Shown here: positions 18,046 through 27,331 of the stretch, piece by piece
How the letters are laid out: each line of letters starts with the position of its first letter
Numbering within the stretch: position 1 is the stretch's first letter
Assembly: GCA_964433555.1 (NCBI GenBank)
Contig: CAYSRG010000002.1
Coordinates: 1-64,000 of the forward strand
DNA: 64,000 bases
Direction: 5' to 3'
Source of the DNA: Stramentimicrobium sp964433555
GTDB lineage: Bacteria > Atribacterota > Phoenicimicrobiia > Phoenicimicrobiales > Stramentimicrobiaceae
Made by a program: the position numbers and the translations under genes
The notes under the pieces: model-generated
What the model saw: only the letters and a program-made list of their open reading frames with translations
What the model was told of the DNA's origin: nothing
Database searches by the model: none

Positions 18046-18801
18046 TCAGTAAGCAGTTAAACCTCCATCAACCGGTAAAGATACTCCGGTGAGAAATAAT
18101 GACTCATCACAGGCAAAGAAAAGAGCGGCATTTACTACATCATTAACAGTTGCTAATCTTCCTAATGGAATCTCGCCAAGCCTTTCATGTAATCTTTCAG
18201 GATCTGTCAACATCTTATTTACCAGATCAGTTCGTACTGTAGAGGGGTGCAGAGAATTGATTCTGATACCATCTTTAGCATATCTGACCGCTGTAGATTT
18301 AGTTAACAGGGTAATTGCCCCCTTAGAAGTTGTATATGCTTCCGGAGTATATTTGTGTCCTACCAATCCACAAATGGAAGACATATTTATAATGCTTCCA
18401 CTTTTTTGTTTTCGCATTACCGGTAAGGCATGTTTGATCCCCAGAAAGACACTCCTGACATTCACCCGCATCATGGTATCCCATTCCTCAACCTCCATCT
18501 TCTCTATTGGTTTCCTTATGTTAATTCCGGCATTATTTATTAAAATATCTAATCGCTGATGTGATTCAATTATGTGAGAGGTCAGCTTCTTCCAGTCCTT
18601 TTCTAAGGTAACATCCATGGGGAAAAATTCAGCCTTTCCGTCACTTTGTCTAATTTTATTCTCCAAATCCTTGCCGGATGAATTATCCAAATCACACAGC
18701 AATACTACTGCTCCTTCCTGGGCAAATCGCAAGGAAATAGCAGAACCAATACCTCCAGCTGCTCCAGTAATGATAGCAATTTTTTTAGCTAACCTATCCA
18801 T
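18046..18801 (-). CDS. Short-chain dehydrogenase/reductase
   Basis: This 251-residue classical SDR has the Rossmann motif 'ITGAAGGIGSA', 'NNAG' at about 90, the catalytic Ser ('INMSSICG') and 'YTTSKGA' (YxxxK). The C-terminal 'PVDGGLTAY' is typical of family members acting on sugars, sugar acids or 3-oxoacyl substrates. It is the last gene of the operon formed by a split transketolase, a GarR-like reductase and a TctABC importer, so it probably oxidises the imported hydroxy acid or polyol (inference). Confidence 0.9.
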   Translation of the reverse strand: MDRLAKKIAIITGAAGGIGSAISLRFAQEGAVVLLCDLDNSSGKDLENKIRQSDGKAEFFPMDVTLEKDWKKLTSHIIESHQRLDILINNAGINIRKPIEKMEVEEWDTMMRVNVRSVFLGIKHALPVMRKQKSGSIINMSSICGLVGHKYTPEAYTTSKGAITLLTKSTAVRYAKDGIRINSLHPSTVRTDLVNKMLTDPERLHERLGEIPLGRLATVNDVVNAALFFACDESLFLTGVSLPVDGGLTAY

Positions 18802-18806
18802 ATTTA

Positions 18807-20345
18807 TTATTTTCCTTCTTGTATCATTTCAGCGTTTATCTGAGCATGTTTTCTGGTATACTCAATTGTTCTGCGGAAACCACTGTAGGCAATTAACACA
18901 ATGGCAGTCAGTAAAACTATCCCCACCGGTCTCCCTAATAGAGGTATCAGACTTCCACGGCTCTGCATCAGTGCTTGACGGAAACTGATATCGGCGAGAG
19001 GTCCTAAAATAATTCCCAGAACCAGTGGTGCCATAGGATATTCTAATTTACGCAGAATATAACCTAAAATACCAAAGAAAAAGGTTACTTTGATATCAAA
19101 AATCCTTACCCCTCCAGCATAAGCACCGATTACTGTAAGAGGCAAAATGAGGGGCATCAATATTTCTCTTCTCAATTTTAATAATGAAGCAATGGGCTTG
19201 GCAATTATTAGTCCCCATATTAGCATAAAGCAAGTTGCTATCAAAAGAGAGATGGCAACTTCATAAAGAAATCCAGGATGTTCAATGGGCAACATTGGAC
19301 CGGGTTGAACGCCATGAAGCCAGATAGCTGCAAGAAACATAGCGGCAGGAGGGCTTCCTGGAACCGCCAAAGTTAATAAGGGAATCATAGCCCCTCCAAT
19401 TACGGCATTATTGGCTGTTTCAGCAGCAGCTACTCCCTCCAGACATCCGGTACCAAATTTTTCTCCCTGTTTAGAACTCCTTTTTCCCACATCATAAGCC
19501 ACCCAAGCTCCAACATCTTCTCCTGCTCCAGGTACCGCACCAATACCTACACCAATAATTCCCGAACGTATTGCTGTAGGAATAAGGGAGCGAATAGTTT
19601 TCCAGCTGGGTATAACTTTGGTGATTTTACCCAGGATTTTATAGGGAACTTCCTGTTCTAAAACAATAAGTATTTCCGAAATACCGAATACTCCAATCAA
19701 AGCAGGGATAAGAGATATTCCACCCTTTAATTGTAATAATCCAAAGGTAAATCTAGGGTAGGCATAGACTTTGTCCAAACCAATCATAGCTGTAAAAAAA
19801 CCCAAAAAACCTACCACCCATCCTTTTACCGGGTCTTTCCCGGTAGACAGGTTACCACAAATCATAACACCAAATACAGCCAGTAGAAAATACTCCCACT
19901 GACCAAATTTTAAAGCAATCTTATATACAAAGGGGGTAAAAAAAATAAGACAGGCTATACTTATCAGCATACCAAAAAAAGAAGAAATAACACCAGCCCC
20001 TATTGCTAATCCTCCTTCTCCTCTCTTAGCCAGGATAAATCCGTCTATTGCAGTAGCTGCAGCAGCTGGTGTACCAGGGATGTTAACCATAATAGCGGAA
20101 TAACAACCACCCATTATAGCTCCCACATAAACTCCCAGTAAAAAGGAGATAGCTAAATCAAATTGCATACCATAACTCAAATTGATAAGCAAGGCTAAAG
20201 CCATGGTGGCTGTCAAGCCCGGGATTGCCCCAACAATAATGCCCATAAATGTGGCACCAGCTAAGACTAAAATATTGTTTAAGTAGAGCTGGGCTGAAAA
20301 AGCATGGAAAAACATACCTGCCTGATGTAAAAATGAGTCCAGCAT
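18807..20345 (-). CDS. tctA: Tripartite tricarboxylate-type transporter, large membrane subunit
   Basis: The 512-residue polytopic membrane protein has the family's N-terminal 'AIPGLTATMALALLI' and the internal repeat 'GIGAVPGAGEDVGAWVAYD', with about 10-12 hydrophobic segments. It forms the channel of a secondary, periplasmic-binding-protein-dependent TTT system with the TctB and TctC products upstream. The substrate cannot be told from TctA; TTT systems carry citrate, tartrate, terephthalate and other acids. It ends 5 nt before the SDR gene. Confidence 0.95.
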   Translation of the reverse strand: MLDSFLHQAGMFFHAFSAQLYLNNILVLAGATFMGIIVGAIPGLTATMALALLINLSYGMQFDLAISFLLGVYVGAIMGGCYSAIMVNIPGTPAAAATAIDGFILAKRGEGGLAIGAGVISSFFGMLISIACLIFFTPFVYKIALKFGQWEYFLLAVFGVMICGNLSTGKDPVKGWVVGFLGFFTAMIGLDKVYAYPRFTFGLLQLKGGISLIPALIGVFGISEILIVLEQEVPYKILGKITKVIPSWKTIRSLIPTAIRSGIIGVGIGAVPGAGEDVGAWVAYDVGKRSSKQGEKFGTGCLEGVAAAETANNAVIGGAMIPLLTLAVPGSPPAAMFLAAIWLHGVQPGPMLPIEHPGFLYEVAISLLIATCFMLIWGLIIAKPIASLLKLRREILMPLILPLTVIGAYAGGVRIFDIKVTFFFGILGYILRKLEYPMAPLVLGIILGPLADISFRQALMQSRGSLIPLLGRPVGIVLLTAIVLIAYSGFRRTIEYTRKHAQINAEMIQEGK

Positions 20346-20376
20346 TGTTTAAATCTCCTCTTTTCCCTTGGTAAAT

Positions 20377-20862
20377 TTAGGGCAAAGGTATATGAAAAAA
20401 TCTGGTAAAAAAAGTGCTTATTAAGAATGAAGTTGTAATAGAAATAATTATTATCTTAATAAGGTTTGCCGATTTTAAATAGTACAGGGTGAAGAATAGA
20501 TATAAAGCTGTTGCTATGGTAAAGTGAATTCTATCAATTAAGATAAAAATATAAATAACCATGAAGACGATTAAAGTCATTACTCTACGAACCTGAATAT
20601 TCTGAAAGAGATGAGTAAACTTAAATTTTCTAAGACCAGATTTGATTTGCTCATAGCCTTTTCTACGCCAGGATGATGAAGTCATTATGCTTCCTAAAAA
20701 AATAAAAATTATTCCCAGAATAAAAGGAAAAAATCCGGGTGCATCTAAAAAGGTCTTATAAACTTTCATATTTAAGGAAGCCCGAATAGCAGCTCCACCA
20801 AATACAATTAGAAATAAACCCATCATAAGATCTGCAGCAGCCATTTTATCCATTTTTTCCAT
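20377..20862 (-). CDS. tctB: Tripartite tricarboxylate-type transporter, small membrane subunit
   Basis: The 161-residue protein has four predicted membrane helices (about 10-28, 40-60, 92-112, 118-155), the usual TctB size and topology, and sits between the binding protein and large subunit genes. It is separated from tctC by 87 nt that hold a strong hairpin. Confidence 0.9.
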   Translation of the reverse strand: MEKMDKMAAADLMMGLFLIVFGGAAIRASLNMKVYKTFLDAPGFFPFILGIIFIFLGSIMTSSSWRRKGYEQIKSGLRKFKFTHLFQNIQVRRVMTLIVFMVIYIFILIDRIHFTIATALYLFFTLYYLKSANLIKIIIISITTSFLISTFFTRFFHIPLP

Positions 20863-20898
20863 ATCATTTATCCACCATTAGCAAAATAAAGTAACAAG

Positions 20899-20927
20899 GA
20901 GAGAAGGGATTTCAATTCCCTTCTCTC
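20899..20927 (-). terminator. Intercistronic hairpin between tctC and tctB
   Basis: An 11-bp perfect stem (GAGAGAAGGGA / TCCCTTCTCTC) with a 7-nt loop lies just after tctC. There is no long T run after it on the minus strand, so partial termination or 3'-end protection of the tctC message is more likely than a full stop. That is common for binding-protein genes needed in excess. Confidence 0.6.
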
Positions 20928-20949
20928 AGTAAAGATAATTTCTCTTATT

Positions 20950-22008
20950 TTAGAAGTTTTTCTCTTTTTCCCAATCCCAGTCTGCTAATTTAGGAATAGC
21001 AAAACCTTCTGGTGATTTTTCTGCCAATCCACTGTCATAGAGAGCCCAGGAGTATCCTGCTTCAGAGAAGGATAAGAATTTATCTGCTTCCTCACCATAA
21101 TAACCTACAATATTAAGGGCTTTTGTGTCAGCAAATTCCTTAATTTCCGGCTGTTCAATCGCCCATAAGAAAGCTTCGTTTAACTTATCAATAATATTCT
21201 GCGGTGTTTCTCTTCTAATTAAAACAGGCCAGGTCTCGGAAAGTAACGGCACATTTTCACTGCCCTCCAGTAAACCAGTAATAGAAGGGATAATAATATC
21301 ATCAACAGGATAAGGGTCAGCAGTTGTAACAACCAGCGCCTTTAATTGACCGGCTTTTACGAAATCAACAGCGGATGAAAAGGTACACATAGCTATATCT
21401 ACTTCTCCTGCATATAAAGCAACAGCTGCATTCCGGCAGGACCCAGCCGTTACATAATTGGGAGAAGGAATCCCCGCTATTTGAAATATTGCTTCGATAA
21501 GAACATGGGGACCTACGCCAAAACCTGAGATACCAAAGTTTAAATCTTCCTCTTTAATCGCTTTCATTGCTTCTTCAAATGTTTGGATAGGAGAATCGTC
21601 TTTAACCAATAAAGCAGCTGGTCCATTAAAAGGATGCCAGGAAATCCAATCTCGCCAGGTAGTATTACTGGTACCCATTACCCGGAAACCGGAAAGGGGA
21701 CCGGAACCAGTAGCAAACATATTATATCCATCTGCTGGTTGAGAAAGCACATGTTCCGCCGCTACTGCACTGGATGCACCTTCCATATTAACTACATTAA
21801 CTGTTTCACCCAGATATTCCTCCATCTTAGCTAATATTGGTCTTACTGCCGTATCAGTACCCCCACCTGCTCCAAATCCAACAGTTACCACCGGGGTACC
21901 CTTAAGCCACAACTTCTCACTTTGAGCTAAAACACTTTGCCCTCCAGCTAATAAAATGAGCAAACTTATCATTATTAATAAAAAGATGTACCTATTTAAA
22001 TTTTTCAT
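20950..22008 (-). CDS. tctC: Tripartite tricarboxylate-type transporter, substrate-binding protein
   Basis: The 352-residue exported protein has a signal peptide (about 1-28) and then the Bug/TctC pattern: 'VTVGFGAGGGTDTAVRPI', 'VNMEGASSAVAAEHV' and 'NFGISGFGVGPHVLIEAIF'. It captures the substrate in the periplasm or on the cell surface for TctAB. The GGGAGGTAATATA site gives a strong translation start. Phe/Gly-rich pocket residues give no firm substrate call. Confidence 0.93.
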   Translation of the reverse strand: MKNLNRYIFLLIMISLLILLAGGQSVLAQSEKLWLKGTPVVTVGFGAGGGTDTAVRPILAKMEEYLGETVNVVNMEGASSAVAAEHVLSQPADGYNMFATGSGPLSGFRVMGTSNTTWRDWISWHPFNGPAALLVKDDSPIQTFEEAMKAIKEEDLNFGISGFGVGPHVLIEAIFQIAGIPSPNYVTAGSCRNAAVALYAGEVDIAMCTFSSAVDFVKAGQLKALVVTTADPYPVDDIIIPSITGLLEGSENVPLLSETWPVLIRRETPQNIIDKLNEAFLWAIEQPEIKEFADTKALNIVGYYGEEADKFLSFSEAGYSWALYDSGLAEKSPEGFAIPKLADWDWEKEKNF

Positions 22009-22121
22009 TATATTACCTCCCTGTATTTTCTATCAAAATAGTAACTTACGCCTACAGTAGATAGCCAATCTAACCTGTTATTTATTTTCTGCTAAACCTC
22101 ACCTCCTTCATCTATTACCAA

Positions 22122-23015
22122 TTACTCCTTCCTCAAGGAAATCCCGTTCATTTTCTCATAAAACAGTGCCAGTCCGGCATGATCCACTTCGGTATGACCA
22201 TCAGCCATCAAGGTCTGCATCATCTCCATGACCTGGGCAGTTAAAGGCATGGCATTATGAAGTTCCTGACTGGTCTGTAGGACATTGGTCAGGTCTTTAA
22301 CATGTAATCTCATGCGGAATCCGGGATCATAGTTTCCACTGAACATACGGGGTGCCTTATCAGTAAGGCATTGACTGCCAGCTAACCCTCCCTTAATAGC
22401 AGTAAATATCTTTTCAGGGTCCACTCCGGCTTTTTTACCCAGAAGAAGTGCTTCGGCTACAATAGCAATATTGACCGCCACGATGGCCTGATTGACTAAT
22501 TTGGTGGTGCCACCGGCACCGATGGAGCCGACTAAGACCGGCTTACCCATCACCTCCAGAATGGGTTTACAATGACTAAAAATCTCCTCTTTCCCCCCTA
22601 CCATGATAGCTAAGGTTCCCAATTGGGCTTTCTCTTGCCCCCCACTTACCGGGGCATCCAACATATCGACTCCCTTCTCGGCCAGCGATTTGGCCAGGGA
22701 CTGGGATACCAAAGGGGCAATGGAGCTCATGTCGATAAGGATTTGACCCCGGCGGACTCCCTCTAAGATACCTCGTTTGCCAAGAACAGCCTTCTGGACA
22801 TCGGGTGAGTTGGGCAGCATGGTGATGGCAATATCACAATTTTTAGCTACCTGGGCGCAGGATTCTCCCCTCTCGGCACCTTCCTTGGTCAGATCATTCA
22901 GGGCTTCCTGATTTAAATCATAGGAAATAAGGGGATAACCTGCCTTAAGTAAATTTTTAGCCATGGGAAAGCCCATAATACCTATTCCGATAAAACCGAT
23001 TGTTGGTTTGGACAT
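22122..23015 (-). CDS. 2-hydroxy-3-oxopropionate reductase / 3-hydroxyisobutyrate dehydrogenase family
   Basis: The 297-residue beta-hydroxyacid dehydrogenase has the nucleotide-binding 'GFIGIGIMGFPMAKNL', the substrate-binding 'DAPVSGGQEKAQLGTL' and the catalytic lysine in 'GAGGTTKLVNQ' (about 172). Family members include GarR (tartronate semialdehyde), YihU (sulfolactaldehyde) and HibD. In this operon it would reduce or oxidise the aldehyde or hydroxyacid released near the transketolase step. The exact substrate is not decided by sequence. Confidence 0.9.
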   Translation of the reverse strand: MSKPTIGFIGIGIMGFPMAKNLLKAGYPLISYDLNQEALNDLTKEGAERGESCAQVAKNCDIAITMLPNSPDVQKAVLGKRGILEGVRRGQILIDMSSIAPLVSQSLAKSLAEKGVDMLDAPVSGGQEKAQLGTLAIMVGGKEEIFSHCKPILEVMGKPVLVGSIGAGGTTKLVNQAIVAVNIAIVAEALLLGKKAGVDPEKIFTAIKGGLAGSQCLTDKAPRMFSGNYDPGFRMRLHVKDLTNVLQTSQELHNAMPLTAQVMEMMQTLMADGHTEVDHAGLALFYEKMNGISLRKE

Positions 23016-23072
23016 AATAAAGCTCCTTTCTTGAAAAAAGTTAAAACTTTGCCTTAATTTTAAATATATAAT

Positions 23073-24002
23073 TCATTCAAGTAAAGTTTCAACTTTCTTT
23101 ATAATTGCTTGGGGTGTTAAACCATAATATTCCAGTAACTCCTCATGAGTACTGGCAGATTGACCAAACTGGTCTTTTATTCCTATTATTTTGATGGGTA
23201 TCATCCTATCACATAGTGTTTCCGCAATAGCACTTCCCAATCCCCCAATAATGCTGTGCTCTTCAGCGGTAACAATACCTTTTACCCCTTTAATATGTTT
23301 CAATATTTCTTCCAGATGTAAAGGCTTCATAGTACTCACATTAACTACTCGCACTGAAATTCCCTTTTCCTTTAAGATTTCATGAGCTCGTAGTGCCTGA
23401 AAAACCATTATACCGGTAGCAAAAACAGTAATATCCGAACCTTCGGCCAAGCAGTGCATTTTCCCTATCTCAAATACTGTATGGTGACTTGTTAGTATGG
23501 GTAATGAACTGCGGCTAATTCTGATATAGATTGGTCCTTGATGTCTTAGAGAGGCTCGTACTGCCTGGCGAGTTTCATCAGCATCTACCGGAACGATAAC
23601 AGTCATATTTGGAATTGCCCTCATAATGGCAATGTCTTCTACTGATTGATGAGTAGCCCCATCACCAGCATCTGATAAACCACAACTGGAACCTACAATT
23701 CTAACATTTAAATTGGGTAGAGCTACTCCCTGTCTTATCTGGTTATAGGGCTGACCAGCAGCAAAAACAGAAAAGGAATTTATAAACGGTATTTTCCCCG
23801 CTAAAGATAAGCCAGCAGCTACAGAAACCATATTTTGCTCTGCTATACCCATTTCAAAAAATCTTTCCGGCATCTCTTTTTCCATAAATATAGTCATAGT
23901 AGAGCCGCATAAATCTGCATCCAGGACAACTACTCTCTCGTCCATCCGGGCAACTGCCAATAACTCTTTGCCATATGCCTCTCTTAAATTTTCCATTTTC
24001 AT
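23073..24002 (-). CDS. Transketolase-like protein, C-terminal subunit
   Basis: The 309-residue protein holds the pyrimidine-binding and C-terminal domains of transketolase. The catalytic glutamate lies in 'FFEMGIAEQNMVSVAAGL' and the thiamine-binding stretch 'FSVFAAGQPYNQIR' follows. It pairs with the N-terminal half encoded 11 nt upstream. Split transketolases occur as general pentose phosphate enzymes in anaerobes and as specialised catabolic enzymes (for example in apiose or sulfoquinovose pathways). Its placement inside a regulated importer operon favours a specialised role. Confidence 0.93.
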   Translation of the reverse strand: MKMENLREAYGKELLAVARMDERVVVLDADLCGSTMTIFMEKEMPERFFEMGIAEQNMVSVAAGLSLAGKIPFINSFSVFAAGQPYNQIRQGVALPNLNVRIVGSSCGLSDAGDGATHQSVEDIAIMRAIPNMTVIVPVDADETRQAVRASLRHQGPIYIRISRSSLPILTSHHTVFEIGKMHCLAEGSDITVFATGIMVFQALRAHEILKEKGISVRVVNVSTMKPLHLEEILKHIKGVKGIVTAEEHSIIGGLGSAIAETLCDRMIPIKIIGIKDQFGQSASTHEELLEYYGLTPQAIIKKVETLLE

Positions 24003-24013
24003 TTCTTTTTACC

Positions 24014-24841
24014 TCATACCTTAATACTGGCAATATCTTTACGGGCTTGCTCGTACTGCTCTGGAGTTAAAGAATTATTGTGGAAGCTATAGTTATTTTC
24101 GGCAAAGGAAACACCCTTTCCCTTGATGGTATGAGCAATGATGGCACAGGGAGAATTTTTTACCTGATCTGTCTGATCTAAAGCAGCAACAATCTCAGTC
24201 ATATTATGTCCATCAATTTCCCAGGTTTTCCAGCCATATGCCTTAAATTTTGCTCTGATATTTCCGATATCGTATCTTTCTTTAATAGCACCGCTAGCCT
24301 GGAACTGGTTCTTATCAAGAATTGCGACCAGATTATCCAGACGATAAAAATTAGCACAGGTAACTGCCTCCCAGATTTGTCCCTCACATAATTCACCATC
24401 TCCTACAATTACGTAAATCCGATAATTTTTATGATCTAATTTTGCGGCTAACGCCATACCAACACCAATAGATAATCCTTGACCCAATGAACCGGTATTC
24501 GCCTCAATACCAGGTGTTCTTATTTCAGGATGTCCCTGTAAAATAGAACCAAGCTCTTTAGTTTTCTTTAATTCCGATCTGGGAAAATATCCCAACTCTG
24601 CTAAAGCCGCATATTGGGCAAGTACAGAATGCCCTTTACTAAATATAAAACGGTCACGTTCTGGATCATCAGCATTTTTAGGATTAATCTTCATTTTGTA
24701 AAAATATAGCGCAGTTACCAGATCAGCAGAGGACATGGAACCACCAAGATGACCTTTTTTATCAATTCCAATGCAGTCTAAAATTCCTTCTCTTACTATC
24801 TTTGCTTTTTTTTCCAATTCTCTGATTTTTTTATTTTCCAT
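24014..24841 (-). CDS. Transketolase-like protein, N-terminal subunit
   Basis: The 275-residue half carries the diphosphate-binding thiamine motif starting 'VGDGELCEGQIWEA' and ending in 'DKNQ', and the histidine-bearing 'GHLGGSMSSADLV' and 'GHPEIRTPGIEANTGSLG'. It needs the downstream C-terminal subunit for activity. It is the first gene of the importer operon, about 210 nt behind a promoter at 25059-25087 and an operator at 25032-25042. Confidence 0.93.
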   Translation of the reverse strand: MENKKIRELEKKAKIVREGILDCIGIDKKGHLGGSMSSADLVTALYFYKMKINPKNADDPERDRFIFSKGHSVLAQYAALAELGYFPRSELKKTKELGSILQGHPEIRTPGIEANTGSLGQGLSIGVGMALAAKLDHKNYRIYVIVGDGELCEGQIWEAVTCANFYRLDNLVAILDKNQFQASGAIKERYDIGNIRAKFKAYGWKTWEIDGHNMTEIVAALDQTDQVKNSPCAIIAHTIKGKGVSFAENNYSFHNNSLTPEQYEQARKDIASIKV

Positions 24842-25031
24842 AGATACTACTCCTTGGGAACATAGAACTTCCTGAATATTATTCCCTTAGTTATAGTATG
24901 ATTCTTCTATTATCAATACTAAGAATTTATTTTAAAAAGATTGCAGTGAACTTCCTACTCTCTTGATGTTCATTTAAACTAAATATTCTTTAATTGTAGG
25001 TGTATTTTTTGATATAGTTATAAGATAACAG

Positions 25032-25042
25032 TTGTATTACAA
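25032..25042. promoter_or_regulatory. Probable GntR (FadR-subfamily) operator, catabolic operon
   Basis: TTGTATTACAA is a perfect palindrome around a central T and fits the FadR-subfamily consensus TNGTNNNACNA. It lies about 10-20 nt downstream of the predicted start of the operon transcript, where a bound repressor would block elongation. The same core recurs at 25963-25971 before the regulator gene. Confidence 0.6.
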
Positions 25043-25058
25043 CTTATTCTTAAATAAT

Positions 25059-25087
25059 ATAGTAATTGTATTTAGCGCCAATGTCAA
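25059..25087 (-). promoter_or_regulatory. Promoter of the transketolase-TctABC operon
   Basis: On the minus strand TTGACA (rc 25082-25087) is followed after 17 nt by TACTAT (rc 25059-25064). The -35 box is a perfect sigma-70 match and the -10 box matches 4 of 6. The rest of 24842-25148 is AT-rich leader with the operator. Confidence 0.55.
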
Positions 25088-25148
25088 GGGAGCTCGTAGA
25101 AACTTTTGGTTCTTTTTAAAATTATTCTAAGTAGGAAATCTTTTTTAG

Positions 25149-25838
25149 CTACATATAAAGATGTAAGTATGCTTCATTATTTTCCAGGTGTTTCTTCATT
25201 AACTTTCTTGCTTCTTTTTTATCTCTATTTTCAATGGCCTGGATTATTTTTTCGTGAAAATACAAACCGGGTTCTGTTCCCATAGCTTCAACAATTTTAA
25301 TCATGTGATTCCGGAAAAAATCTTTAATCACAAAATTGGCTCTAATAATAATAGGATTTTTGGTAATCTGTGATAATGCCAAGTGGAAGTTAAGGTCTTC
25401 AAAAGCAAAGTTTTCCAGATTGTTTTCTTTATATCTTTTCATTTCTTGCAAGATATTTTTTAATCTCTGAATATCTTCCAGAGAAGCCCTTTCCACCACC
25501 AGTTCAATAGAGCCGATTTCTACAATTTTTCTATATTCATGCATATAAACCGCCTGAGAACGATCAAACTGGATAAGCGGTAATAGGGAGCTGATAAATG
25601 AGTCCGTAAAAGAATGCTTGACAAAGGTGCCCTGCCCTCTTTTCTTTTCTAACAGATCAAGAACCACCAAAGCCTGTAAAGCCTCTCTTATAGTTATTCT
25701 ACTGACATTTAATATCTCGGCCAGTTTATTTTCAGAAGGTATTTTATACCCCGGCTTCCACTTCCCAGTAATAATCTGGTCTTTTAATTGTTCAAAGACC
25801 TGGCTGGTTAATTTTTCTGTTTTTTTGATTGATTTCAA
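25149..25838 (-). CDS. GntR-family transcriptional regulator (FadR subfamily)
   Basis: The 229-residue protein has an N-terminal winged helix (about 8-75: 'IPSENKLAEILNVSRITIREAL', 'GQGTFVK') and an all-helical FCD ligand-binding domain (about 90-225) with 'DLNFHLALSQITKNPII' and the late histidine 'YFHEKIIQAI', which usually take part in metal binding. It stands directly upstream of the transketolase/TctABC operon on the same strand, and matching palindromes lie in both promoters. It very likely represses that operon and itself until the imported acid or an intermediate is bound (inference). Confidence 0.92.
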   Translation of the reverse strand: MKSIKKTEKLTSQVFEQLKDQIITGKWKPGYKIPSENKLAEILNVSRITIREALQALVVLDLLEKKRGQGTFVKHSFTDSFISSLLPLIQFDRSQAVYMHEYRKIVEIGSIELVVERASLEDIQRLKNILQEMKRYKENNLENFAFEDLNFHLALSQITKNPIIIRANFVIKDFFRNHMIKIVEAMGTEPGLYFHEKIIQAIENRDKKEARKLMKKHLENNEAYLHLYM

Positions 25839-25943
25839 AATTATTCTCCATTAATAATTTTTTACTATTTATTATTGGTAATGAGTTTTATTTCTGGTCC
25901 TATTTAGCTTGTATTTGTATTTAGATTATTTTTTCTTTAATAT

Positions 25944-25972
25944 ATTATAATATGTTGTCATATGTATTACAA
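25944..25972 (-). promoter_or_regulatory. Promoter and operator of the GntR gene
   Basis: On the minus strand TTGTAA (rc 25967-25972), 17 nt, TATAAT (rc 25944-25949). The palindrome TGTATTACA (25963-25971) overlaps the -35 box, the arrangement expected for autorepression. The remainder of 25839-26200 is AT-rich and shows no further signal. Confidence 0.6.
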
Positions 25973-26200
25973 TAATACTTAAATAACAATGATAATTAAA
26001 CAGGGGCAGCTAATTGAGCATAGAGAGGACTTTTCTGGCATAAAATGATAAAATTATGGTAATAAAGACATAAAAATAATTTTCTTATGCATAAGAACTT
26101 GTTAATCAATTTACAGCACTAAACAAGGTGTGCTATAGAAAGCTATTTTATTAAACTTAGTACTTGCTGATGTACAAGATACAATCATAGGGGTAGGGAA

Positions 26201-27244
26201 ATGAAAAGAAAAGAAAGAATCCTGGTTATCTTTGCCGGTGGAACAATTGCCAGTGAATTACATAATAAAGTAGCCAGCCCCAGTAAAAAATCATTCCAAT
26301 CATTGTATGGTTATGTAAAGAATTTTTTCCAGGATAAGAATGTTGACCTAATCTGTCGTGAACCCTGGGGAATACCCGGAGAAGACAGTTCCAACCTGGA
26401 TCCGGGGCACTGGTTGAAAATTACTGCAATTATAGTCCAGGAATTAGAAAACCAACTGGATGGTGTATTAATCCTATATGGTACAGATACTATGGCTTAT
26501 CTATCTTCCTGGTTAAGTCTTTGCTTCCCCGATATTGGTATTCCTATTATTTTGACCGGAAGCCAGTTAACCCTGGATTATATGCCTGAGGATGTCACAA
26601 TAAATGTACCCGGTGCTGCTCAAGTAGTCTATTATCGCTTCCCGGGCGTCTGGATTTACTGTAACTGGAAATTATTTCCGGGACATCGAGCCCATAAGTC
26701 TCATGCCACACATCCTGATGTTTTTACTGCTACTAATGGGATGCCGGTTTATTATAATATGGATTGGGCTTTAAATAACCGAAGAAATATCCCACCGCTT
26801 CCATCTTGCACTACTCCTCCTGGAATAAAAAAAATGCTGACTCTCTCTCAGCATAAAGCAAGAGAAATATGTCAAAAAATAAGCTGGTTGATGTGTGTTC
26901 CAGGTATGGAGCCATTGATTGACCTTACTAACAAAATCTTCTGTATTTATGGTTTTGGGGCTGGAAATGCACCGGTTAAAGTACTCAATTATTTCCGAGA
27001 AAAGTTTAGCAAAGAGAAAGAAAAGCCATGTATCATTGCTTGCAGTCAGGCAGAAGGAGATATTAAAAAACCAGAATATTACCAGGAAGTTGGCATTGCC
27101 TGGTTAGCTCGGGATGGATTTAAAGTATGGAATCAGATGGATTACCCTGTTGAATTTATTCACGCCCTGGCTTGTTATGCCTTATTAAATGATTTTGATA
27201 GTCCAGGTACTATTCTTGCTAAATATATTCAGGGTCCTTTTTAG
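26201..27244 (+). CDS. L-asparaginase-family amidohydrolase
   Basis: The 347-residue protein shows both active-site threonine motifs of the asparaginase family: 'FAGGTIAS' near residue 12 and 'LYGTDTMAYL' near 95, followed by 'ILTGSQL'. The family hydrolyses L-asparagine to aspartate and ammonia. No signal peptide is present, so it is cytoplasmic (type I-like). The middle and C-terminal parts diverge from the common bacterial enzymes, so a related amide substrate is possible. A PIMT-like gene follows 87 nt downstream on the same strand. Confidence 0.85.
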   Translation: MKRKERILVIFAGGTIASELHNKVASPSKKSFQSLYGYVKNFFQDKNVDLICREPWGIPGEDSSNLDPGHWLKITAIIVQELENQLDGVLILYGTDTMAYLSSWLSLCFPDIGIPIILTGSQLTLDYMPEDVTINVPGAAQVVYYRFPGVWIYCNWKLFPGHRAHKSHATHPDVFTATNGMPVYYNMDWALNNRRNIPPLPSCTTPPGIKKMLTLSQHKAREICQKISWLMCVPGMEPLIDLTNKIFCIYGFGAGNAPVKVLNYFREKFSKEKEKPCIIACSQAEGDIKKPEYYQEVGIAWLARDGFKVWNQMDYPVEFIHALACYALLNDFDSPGTILAKYIQGPF

Positions 27245-27331
27245 TACTGATTTTTGCCCTACTAAAGTAAAATAAAAAACAATTAGGATAGAATCAAAAT
27301 AGAAAAAATCCTTTTCACAGGAGTTTAAGAT

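Noticed and set aside
18089..18559. 156-residue + strand ORF
   Set aside because: It is the antisense shadow of the SDR gene, whose motifs are all on the minus strand.
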